Shown here: positions 11,611 through 22,000 of the stretch, in pieces | Layout of the letters: every line of letters starts with the position of its first letter | How positions within the stretch are numbered: the first letter of the stretch is position 1 | Source of the DNA: Elysia marginata | Taxonomy: Eukaryota; Mollusca; Gastropoda; Plakobranchidae | DNA length: 28,464 nt | NCBI GenBank assembly: GCA_019649035.1 | Contig: BMAT01013516.1 | Location: 57,358-85,821, forward strand | Direction of reading: 5' to 3' | Position numbers and translations under genes: made by a program | Notes under the pieces: generated by a model | What the model was told of the DNA's origin: nothing | Database searches by the model: none | Seen by the model: the letters and a program-made list of their open reading frames with translations, nothing else

Positions 11611-12240
11611 TAGATAATTTCATAGTCTGCAATTTAGCATCCTATAACTTTTAAACTGTAAAAGATAGTTTTAAAAGAGTATAAAGTTGAAGAAATTAAA
11701 TGTGCCATATGAAAATGAAAACGAATGAAAGAGATGTTAGATTTGTAGTTTTGTTGATATTTAAACAGCCACATTTTGCATCTTAGGGTACAGAAAGTGT
11801 TTAGGAAAAGGAAGAAAAACTTGTTAAAAGATTCCTTCCTGTATATACTATATGATTCAAAGGGATCACAATCAAGTCCTCTATTTGAATATCTCTTTTC
11901 CAGTCCTTTCTTCTTTCAATGATTCTAATTTCCATGGGTGGCTATGTAAGAATATATTATAAACTTTCAATACATACCAAAAAGATTTGTGGTAAAAATT
12001 TGACATTTTAATCGAAGATGTTAATTTTCTCTATTTAATTTTTAAAAATCATATTCAATTGGACTCATTTCATAATACTGCTACACATACAATTTATTGC
12101 TATAGCTGTAAACATTGTGGTAATTTAAAAGGTAAAGTTCCCATAGGCACACCATGTCTATTTGGGCCCAGCATGTGAAGGACAGAGCTCAAATCTCTCC
12201 TTTCATTACTTTAACTTTTTCTTTTTTTTTCCTGTCAGCA
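11611..12240. other. AT-rich intergenic DNA, no gene seen
   Basis: No coding, RNA or mobile feature was recognised between the SINE and the next tRNA-like segment. Confidence 0.5.
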
Positions 12241-12284
12241 ACCAGATACTGGTACCCAAGTTATTCTGCTGAAAGACAGCCTCC

Positions 12285-12360
12285 TGGTACTTGGCTTGAA
12301 CTTGGAACCTCCTGCTCTGAAGTTGAGCACCGTAGCGCTAGATCAAAGCCTCCATGGTAA
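12285..12360 (-). mobile_element. possible tRNA-like SINE head
   Basis: On the minus strand an approximate A box (TGATCTAGCGC, about 12344-12334) is followed by a perfect 5-bp anticodon-like stem, TGCTC/GAGCA, with a 7-nt loop. After this comes a B-box-like AGTTCAAGCC. The T stem does not pair and the base before the anticodon is not T, so a functional tRNA is unlikely. It is best read as an old tRNA-derived repeat; confidence is limited because both boxes are imperfect. Confidence 0.35.
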
Positions 12361-13714
12361 TTTACTTTAAATGATTTGGGCATTCAAAATCTGCACTCAG
12401 CTATGGAAAAACAGGCAAAAAGAGAGGGCTTTATTTAAACCCTTCTGTGGCAATTCTAAACATCCTTTTCAAAGTGACATTACGATTTAATTACAGTGAC
12501 AACACAAATACATTTATACCTGATACTCTTATAGGATAATATCAATTTTCAATGACAGAATTGATTAGTGACATTCCTATATCTAAATGTTAAGAAAAGA
12601 TTAGTAAAGATGAGATACCTTCATTGATTATGTAAGAAATTTTTTCACAATATTGAAATTTAAGAAAACAAGGACCTTATTAGCCACATAAACACATTTT
12701 ATGCTTGAGACTGTTTGTGTGAGTATCAAAGCAGATCAGGTTGTGATACCTGTCAACACTCAAAAATAAAACTCAAGAACAATAACTAAAAACTTAGTCG
12801 CAGAAGCAGTCGAACAAAATGGTGCTTTTGAATATAGCTTACTACTTCTATTATCATCTTCTCAAACTTCATCATTTGCAACTCAGCTCCAGGGTATTAA
12901 TGAAAATGGGAAGATGATCAAACAGACTTCACATGAAAGACTTAGGGCTAATCTCATCGTTCATAAACATAGAATTTCAACATCACAGATTATGAATCAA
13001 AACAAGCAAAACTGTGGCTTCCAACAATTTGTGGTTTGATAATGCTGAATTACACGTATATCAAGGGCAAAATAAGACTCAAAACCAGTAGACGCTTCTT
13101 GTCCCCTATGCTTTAAAAACATAATTACACTCTGCAAGACCTGAGAAAATTCTGTTCCTCAATCTCTGCAGAGAACTATAAATATAAATAAAATATAACC
13201 TTTGTTGTACATGTATATACATGAAGTGAAGTAAACTGACAGGGCATGATTCAAATTCGTGAGAATATAAGATGATGAATTTAAAAGTCATCATACGAAC
13301 ATCATTCAATGAAACAAAAAATATTCAACAACTTGCTACATCACATTTTTAACTTTGCTGCTGCTTGAATAACTCTTATTTTGCAAGTAATAAGTATGTG
13401 CAAATCATGGCTATTTATAATTATTATCAAGAAATCATACTTATAATATTTTCAAACCTTGTAAATTTCTTCAATCAACAGCAAATAAAAATCTGTAAGG
13501 GACTAGAAAAAACAGTTTTGGATTAACCATGAACTAAAATGAGAAAAGATTCATAAAGTTAAAGTTTAATCTAATTCTAACTAGTTTTAGATGCAGAAAA
13601 ACAAAAAGAGTCATTTAGAAGATATAAAAGACATTATATATGACATGAAAGAAATATTCTACTTTCTCTTTTAACTATTGTAAAATATCTGAAAAGGGAA
13701 GAAGCCAACAAAAG
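12361..13714. other. AT-rich DNA, no gene seen
   Basis: No coding or RNA feature is supportable. It could be intergenic or the distal 3' UTR of the minus-strand gene. Confidence 0.45.
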
Positions 13715-13882
13715 TTTATTTACAAGACAGCCAAGAGACACATTTAAAAGAATAATTATGATTGAATAACATTTTCTGATCAACTGAAGAGATTATATAA
13801 TTTATGCAAAACTGTCTTTCATACAGTAGGCAAGCCTCATGTCAAATAATTTACAATTTATAATTTTAGAGATTTTTTTAAT
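13715..13882 (-). terminator. candidate polyadenylation signals for the minus-strand gene
   Basis: Reading 3' from the stop codon on the minus strand, the first polyadenylation-type hexamers are ATTAAA (13882-13877) and AATAAA (13720-13715). Either would give a 3' UTR of roughly 1.5-1.6 kb. Later hexamers exist in this AT-rich DNA, so transcript evidence is needed to choose. Confidence 0.35.
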
Positions 13883-15346
13883 ATTTTGACACTTAAGCTC
13901 AAAGTTACAAGAATGCCTTTGAGGTCGATAGCATAATCAGGCATATAAGTTAATGTATTTTCAAATTTCATTTGAGGCCCCACTCATTATTGTCATGTGT
14001 TTCACTTCATATCAAGAAAGCTTTCTTCTGATCTTGCTTCAGATGCTTACTAAGTAAAATAAAAATCTACAAGAGCCAACTAAACCCCATTTGCAAAAGC
14101 CATGAATTTTTTTTTTTGCTTGAGATGGTCTTTTAAAAATAGTAGTTTACAGATCTTTTTAAAATTCACAACTCAAAGAAAGTCACAACATGTCATGTTT
14201 AAAAGAAAATAGGTACAATCAGTATAAGAGCTTATTATCATTGAACACAAAATTTGCTTTATATAAGTCACTTTACTTGCTAATCATAGCTACAGCTTAA
14301 AATCAGTTTGGCTACACAAAACTTTCGCAAAAAAAGTTTTTTGTGTATAATTTAGTTGTTTTTTTTTATCACATAACGATTGGCAGATGCACTCCAAATC
14401 TGTAAAAGAATTAATATTTCATTTATGGCTTGAAAAATTTATGTTATTAGGAGGGGTTTTTGTTCTGCAAAATCTTGAAATCAAGGAAAAAAATACTGCA
14501 CATGAGGCAAGGATGTTCTTAAAGCGTTAAGTTGACACAGTATATGAAAATAAATTCTGTTTCTTTCAAAGTTTTTCACACTTCGAGTTCCAGGGATTCC
14601 TGATTATTAGGATTTCCAACATAAAATCTTTAGCAACCATACCAATCAAAATTAAACACATAAAACATGAAATTTCAACACAACTGTTCAGAAATGATTT
14701 TAGCATCAATAGGTAAAATCTTCAAAAATTTGACGTGTGATAAACCTCTAAACTTTGAAACCCTATATCTCAAAACTAGGCCTTGTCACTTAACACTCAT
14801 TTCAAAAGAATGCAAGCCATTTGCTCTTTTTTTGTCTTATGTCCACTTTGAGATTAAAAAATTTGTCTGCAGTGCCACAAAGTGTGCCAAACCTAGAAAA
14901 CTTTAAATGACATTGGCAACAAACCAAGCAGCTGTCTGCAAAAAACTCCATTCACATGAAGGGGATTGCACTATAAATTAGATGTAAACAAATATATGCA
15001 ACACGGGTGTCGTCTTTCAATTTGAAATATTATAACACATAAAATTGAGCACCTCATGCTAAATATAGAGAACACAATAAGGAGATTAGGAGTAAAGATT
15101 CAATGGTAAGACACAGTGTTTCTATGCTGCTGTTTGGTTTTTGCTGCTTGTGTGTACAACATGTCTAAAAAGTTCATACGAAGTCAGGAACCTCACTCAG
15201 CAAAGCAAAAAAAAAAAAAAAATGAGCACAGCCACCCACCTGAATTATTAGTTCGGACTGAATGTTTGAGTAGCTTTTCAAGCACCGTTGACAATCCAAA
15301 ATAACATTGCTGTTTTGTCTACTCACACTGCAGTGACTAATACTTT
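13721..15346 (-). other. probable 3' UTR of the RNF150-like gene
   Basis: AT-rich sequence just downstream of the stop codon on the minus strand, without coding potential or a clear splice-linked exon. Its extent depends on which polyadenylation signal is used. A 15-base A run lies at 15208-15222 on the plus strand. No other gene was recognised in it. Confidence 0.45.
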
Positions 15347-16036
15347 CTACAGATCATTTGAAGTTTCTAGAGAAGTCTCAGAATAACGGACATTATTAGA
15401 ACTGCCCGTCGCAATGGACAGAGTTGATTCTGAACCCTGCTCTTTGTCTGTTTGCCTGGGTACCAAATCGACACCGGATTTCTTTTGCTTTGTCTTATAT
15501 TTTTTACGACCAACCCCAGCACCTGAGATTGAGGGTTGAAAAATTTCTCCACCCTTTTCTTGTTTTACTAAACCATCAGGCTCTTTTCCTTCCTTTTCAA
15601 AAGAGTGAACAAAAGTCCCTATACCAACACTGCTTTTGTCATCAGTTTTAAAAGTTGCCATTGGATTTTGAGCCATGACAAGGCCATGATGATTTTTCTT
15701 GCTCGAAGCAGAGCTACCAGTACCAGTAGATCCACTGACTTCAGCAGTAGAATAGGCACTGTGACCATCCAAAAGGCCTATTGAAGCTTCCAGGTCTACG
15801 TCTTCTTCTTCATCTTCTTCAAGTGCTTCTTCCCCGTGATGGTGGTAGTGCAGGCAGCTGTGTGGCACTAGTACAACCTTGACTTGGGAGGTCTCTTGCA
15901 CCTCGCCTTCCATGCTTGAGCTGGCTTCATGATCATCTACATCCACAGTTGTTGACTCTCTACCATCAATTGAAGGGATTGACTCCAGCATGACAGCGCT
16001 CATTTCCACATTCCTGTGCTCAAACTCTTGGCTGTC
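15347..16036 (-). CDS. RNF150: exon 6: acidic low-complexity cytoplasmic tail and stop
   Basis: Residues 350-578 and the stop codon. The acceptor is CTTCTTTAG|GACAGC. The tail is predicted to be disordered: Ser/Thr/Glu-rich segments, an [17 protein letters not shown] stretch (about 412-428), an [14 protein letters not shown] stretch and a basic [10 protein letters not shown] patch. No second domain was recognised. The frame stays open for 690 bases at the phase set by exon 5, which supports it as real coding sequence. Such tails are poorly conserved across the family. Confidence 0.88.
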   Translation of the reverse strand, partial: DSQEFEHRNVEMSAVMLESIPSIDGRESTTVDVDDHEASSSMEGEVQETSQVKVVLVPHSCLHYHHHGEEALEEDEEEDVDLEASIGLLDGHSAYSTAEVSGSTGTGSSASSKKNHHGLVMAQNPMATFKTDDKSSVGIGTFVHSFEKEGKEPDGLVKQEKGGEIFQPSISGAGVGRKKYKTKQKKSGVDLVPRQTDKEQGSESTLSIATGSSNNVRYSETSLETSNDL

Positions 16037-19000
16037 CTAAAGAAGAGCAAAATCAATTATATATCAAGGCAATTGTAGTCATATTTGGAAATCAGTTGTT
16101 TGCTACATATTTTCTCTTATTCTTTTTTTAATGACAACAGAAAGCTAGAGAAATAAAAATTATATGACAAAAAATCTTATAGCAAAAGAGATGGAAACAG
16201 TTAAAAGCTTATACTGGCATAATTTCTCTCTGCAATTATCTCTACATTTGTGGAACTGGAAAAATTACTTTTTCAGGTCATCTTTTAATTTTAGAAATAT
16301 GGTATGTAGAGTATGTTATTGTTTGAAAACAATGAGAAACAAAAAGGTTCACAAAGAAACAGATATGTGAGAAAAAGAGGGAGTGGAGAGAGGATAAGAA
16401 GCAGATGATGATCATTTTAAACACACAAGAACTTTAATCTAGGAAGTCTACCAGTAAACTCACTCCATTTGGCTTACCTGCATGCCATATGCTAGCATGT
16501 CTAGTTTACCCATGGACATGCCAAATGCCTGAAGAATATCCAGTTTACACATGGGACAGGTGCGGTGGTCCATCAGCCATGGGTCTACACAGGACTTGTG
16601 AAAAATATGTCTAGAAGGAGTGGGGCAGAACAACACAATTGGGCATTATGTATATATATCTTAACAATAGCCACTTTCCTAACAGCAAAGCAAGAAAAAG
16701 CTTCAGCATTTAAAATTCAAAATTGTAACTTTGGAACATGCATTAGAGCCTGTGACAAAACTTTAGGGCTGAATAGAATATTAACATGATCTTACTTTGA
16801 ATGACTAACAGGCTAATTAAAGTATTTTGAGAAAAATTAATTTCTTCAGTTACCATTAACAGCGCGAGTGATACCTACGTGAACAAAAAAAAGTAAAAAT
16901 TTTTTTAGTCTCACTCCATTCTGAAATGAATTTTAAAAAGTGGTAATTTTCTCATAATTATACGAGTTATGAAATAGATTTTTTTTTTGGTTTTCAAATC
17001 AATAATATATTCATTGCTTTTTGTTGCTTACATTAGAATGAAGAGGTGTGTTTTTTACACTAACGCAAAATGCTGTCAGAGTTTACCTTTTCTGCATTAT
17101 ACGTTATTGTTTACATAAAATTAAATTTTGTTAAAGCCTCAATACTAAATTTACAGAGAATTTTTGTAAAGAAAAAACATAGTTTATACATAACAGATTC
17201 AACTTGAAACAGAGGGCTTAATGAATACCATCCTAATGATCAAGATGTTTAACTTGCACCTCTAAACAAGTCTGATGACCCACCCACTTGAAAGGAAAAC
17301 CCACATGCCATAAAAACTCAACCCCAATTGAGTCAAAAAATCATCCTACTCATCTTCAGAAACACAGCACAGCTAACAGAAGGCCTAGTAAAATAACTCA
17401 CCTCCTTGTATTTTAACATTAGAACCCCCTCCCCCTCTTCTTCCTGTTTCTGTTCCTTTTTCCTCCTACTTCTTTTTCTTCATCTTTTCCTTCTTCTTCA
17501 TTTGAATGGATAAGAAAAACAATGAGATTCTTTTGCACATTAAATAAAAATTCCAGAAAGCAATTTCTTGTATTTTTTGTACAGTAGGACATACACTCTA
17601 ATTATGCTAAGCCTTTCAAGTTTTGCTAGTATGCATGGGGCTTCAGTACATTTATCTATCTAAAACAAGTATTACTCTACCTGTTATAAAACATTGCCGC
17701 TTTTTATCCTGATGAAAAATAGGCACAAAAAGATTCTTGTTACCCTCACCCCTCCTTTCAATTCCACTGTAATTTTCTCCAACTTTTTTTCCAAGGTTAT
17801 GACTGTCTTTGTTTGAAAATTGAGAATGAGATACATACTTTTCAGACAAAAATAGTTATCACCTTCATCTTATTTAAGAAACCCTTAATGAATTTATTTC
17901 AATCTTGTGGCTTTAAATATAATTATAGGCAAGTGACATTAGGAAGAAAAATGCAATAAGTTCATTCTCTCTTTCTATTTCTTGACCTAGATTCTAAATC
18001 TGGAAAGTAGAGGCCCTCTAAGTCTAAAGAACATTAGATTACCGGTACAATGCAAAATTGGTAAGTCTAGCGAAATGTTAAAAAGCAATCTAATACTAAC
18101 TTAAACCTAAAACCTGATTGCGCCTATAGATGATGAAAATTTGCGTACTTATCGAGTATACTTTAATCAAAATTAAACTCAATTTGAAGTTTCCACAATT
18201 TCCACATCTTTTTAAATTTTGTTCCCTGAAGATGAATCTTTTACTATTTAATCATTTCAAAATAAAATTGATAGTTTAAAAGATAGATCTACCTGATAGA
18301 TCTTGAAATAATAAATTAAAAACTCATTTCAAACTAACACATGGAATCACTTTAAAAAAATACACCATTTGCTAAACTGTATGTACCACAATACCTAGAT
18401 CTCTATTGCTATTACACTTGTCCAAGCAGTTGCAAATTTCTAAATTTTGTCGCTCTATGGTTCACACTAATACAACCTCTGCCTGCTTTTGACCTAAAAA
18501 ATTAATTTTTCAATCCCCGCAAAAATCCAAATCTAAAATTGAACTACATTCTAATCTGCTCAAGGCAAACATTAAAGATCAATGACGATTCGGGTTGTGA
18601 TTAGCAGGCAGTCATTTTGGGCAGCCTGCTTGTAAACCTCTGCTTTTCTCTTGTGTTTTTCCAACTCCAAAATGATCAGCTATCTGTCTTTGAGATTTTC
18701 CTTGTGCTGACATTTTTATGACATCAAGTCTTTGCTCAAGCATCAATGCATTTTTTTAAAGTTAATATTGTTGTTGCTTTTGTTAGGAAAAATCAATCAA
18801 GTTTTTGCTTTACAAATTTTAGTACCATCAAGTCTTTGCTCAAGCGTCAGTGCATTTTTTTCTCTTGTTTGAAGACATGATAGGTCAATTTACAAGCCAA
18901 GCGTGTTCAGCTTTACAAATCGCCTTTTTCTGATGGAACTGAGCAAAAAGATATAATTTTCAAGGTTTTTATACCTTGCTCACCTGGAATTTCAACGATC

Positions 19001-22000
19001 GAATTAGGCCATGCCAAACCCATTTCGACATTTGATTAAATCATATCTTTTCAACACAGCGGCATTTCTGCCTTTTTATCATAACTGAACATTTCTAATT
19101 CAAGCCTCCGTTACCAAGATTTATTGAATCTAATGTCACCTATAATGATAGACTGGATAAACTGACGACAATTGTCTATGATTGTCTCTTAACCACCGCT
19201 ATCTAGCTCTAACCCCCCAATATTGTGACCGCAGCTTAACCCTTTTATAGAGATCAACCACAGGAGAACAACAAAGTACGAGGGAGGAGGGACAAGCGTT
19301 TGCCCCGCCTTTTCATCACCTACAAGCGTATCAATTTCACTATGGTTGTCCATCTGGTCGCAGCAGGCTAATTTGTTTGTAGGTTTACATCACAAGTAAA
19401 CAGATATTTGTAAGTTTCAAGTGGAGAGGTGTGGGAAACAAGGAAGAAGCGGCAGGTTAGAGTTCTGGACTGGGCAGTCAATTGGTTCATGTCCGGTCAA
19501 GAGTGGTTGCATTGGAGAGGTATTTTAAAGGATATTTGAAGAATAATGTCAGATGAAAAAACTGCCAGTGGTCCTGTTGGTATGATGGTTGCCATGCTGA
19601 GTACAAAAATATTTTAAAAATGCAAGGGAGTAATAGAAAAGTGGTCATCAATACAGGTGGTCTCCTTAGACACGTGGTTGGCAAAGGCAGGTTTGACTGT
19701 ATATCCGAATAAACGCTTGATCTCTAGATCTAGATAGCGCTGTTTGCAGTACATCAGGTTTTTAGTTTCACAAAAACCTAAGGCTCATAATAGCAGAAGC
19801 TAAATCTAGAGACCTCACCTGTCTAGCGAGGTCTACAAAGGGTAAGAAACTATACAGGCTTGTTTTTCAAAAATATTGAAATTTGGATCTTGGCTGACAC
19901 CCATGATGCCATCTTCGATGGTAAATTGTTGCATGGCTATGTTGTGATAGTAAAAAATAAAGAATTTTTCTCATCCTCACATGACCTTACATATATGTCC
20001 CATATCTGTCATCAATTCAGACTTTGCAAAAGAAACAATGGTGATTATCACAAGCAACTACATGACCAAGATTCAAGCTAAAACCCTCTGTAGTTCATAT
20101 AATTGGAAAACCCAACTAATCAGGAAACCGGGTTAACAGGAAAAATATCACCATCTCTCAAATTTCCAGTTTAAACAAGGTCCAACTACATGTATAATAC
20201 ATGTAACAAACCTGCAAGGCATCACACGAACAATGTCACCATCCTTATAAGGTTCAATACAGATAGCACACTGGTCAAAGTCTTTTTCAAGCTCCTGCAA
20301 AACAGATGAACAGTTTCATAATGATAATGCAGCATTTAATGTCAGAAAACGCGAACCAAGTTGTCCTAGATATATTTTGGGCTTAATGTAAAGATGTAAA
20401 TACTATGCTTTGAACACAGAGATTTTTACTTTTTAAGGGCACTTTGATTTTTCTAGGCAATGAATAATTTGGAATGAGATTTTCAAACTTCAAAGGTTAC
20501 TGATTTATGGCAATGAATCCACACAGTATTAATCTATTAAACGTTTTTAACACATTCTTACATTATTCATGCAAAAAAAAATTTTGCAGCAATATTACTT
20601 TTCATAGTTAAAAGATTCTCTTACCTTATCACCAGCATTTAATGTCCTCTGCGGAATCTTAGCAATTGCCCTCTTTGCTGCTCGAGCCAGACGTTTCTGA
20701 AATAATTTCATACATAAAATACTTAATTAAGTAAACGTTACATTTTCGTGCAGTTCATAACACAAATAACTGTTACTTGTGACACATCTGAAGAGTGTGT
20801 ATCATATGCTGTTTTAATGAAATTTCTGTGGAACTACGTGACATTAGAACCCCTATAAACCAAAATTTTGGTTCCTGTTATATCCATTTTGGTTTAACCA
20901 GAGATGATGACAGAATGTAGTCAAAAAAGAGGAAAATTGTTCGGCACTCTAAAACATACATGAAAAAACTAGCCCCATCTTTTTCTCACCTCTGTACAAA
21001 CTTATTTGATTTTAAATCAACATTTTAAAGAGAAAACCTCATTTTAAAAGATCCACATGTATGAGAAAGACATGAAATTTCAAAAGTCAATAAATCTAAC
21101 CTAATTTTTTTATCCTGCAATACAAAAGTGTTAATTCTACTTGTTTTATCTACATCAGGTTTTTTTAAAATATAGGCCTTCTCTCATCAAGCAGAGAACA
21201 ATATGTGACCTCTCAGCTTATAAAGAGTTATAACTATGTCTTACTTTAAGTTCACTTCTATGTTGATGAAAATGCAGTGAGTGCTTTTTGGTAATTTATG
21301 TATAAGTACATTTTTCTTGTAATAACTAAATAAGTAAGACTAAAAGTACAAATATCAAAATGATTGGAGACTATTGCGTGTATTAAATTAACTTGCATAA
21401 ACAAATCTAACTTCCATTAAGAATTTACAATATCTAGCAATCAAGTCCTGGAGGAGTAAAGGTATTGAGAAACAGAAAAACCAAATTTGACGGCAGTAAA
21501 GGTACAGAAGAGGTGGCAGAATGGTTGCAAACACTAAGATAGCCTCCAATTTTCTTTTTAAAAGTACTTGTAATTTTCATGCTGATGACATTGGTTTTGT
21601 GTCATTAGCAATCATGTAGAGGATAGCCCTTCCTCTTTGAATACATACAAAATTAGAACTTGTTCTGTAGTTGAAATTAGATCCTCTCCCTGCTTGATGG
21701 TTTTTTAACAAACTGAATAAAAACCTTTGTTGTGCTTCTGTATTATTTTTAGCAACCAAATCCACAGTTAAGCTCTTGGTACTTCTCACCAATCCTTATC
21801 CAAAAACAGACTTTTAATCTTTACATACAAGAAAAACAATTACTGGATATTTTTTTTCATTTCAAAGTCACACATTTGAGATCTTGTGATGCCACTTACC
21901 GCTAGACGTTCTTTTGCATGAGAATATCTGAATTTGCGAATGTAGTAGTACATGAGCCAGGACACTGCGATGATGACAACAATGCTGAAGGAAACTGATA

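Larger units (their letters stand above)
16611..20211 (-). other. intron 4 of the RNF150-like gene
   Basis: A 3.6 kb intron interrupting the RING-coding sequence. It contains a pyrimidine-rich tract (17424-17501), a broken pogo/Tigger-like transposase N-terminus (18644-18878), and an imperfect inverted-repeat pair near 19196 and 19742. No exon of another gene was recognised. Confidence 0.85.

Noticed and set aside
11288-11632. Minus-strand 114-residue frame
   Set aside because: It lies entirely across the plus-strand SINE, and its proline run comes from the G homopolymer.
15347-16009. Independent single-exon gene of 220 residues
   Set aside because: Its apparent start is a GTG inside exon 6; the frame continues upstream to the acceptor at 16037 in phase with exon 5, so it is the tail of the ligase.
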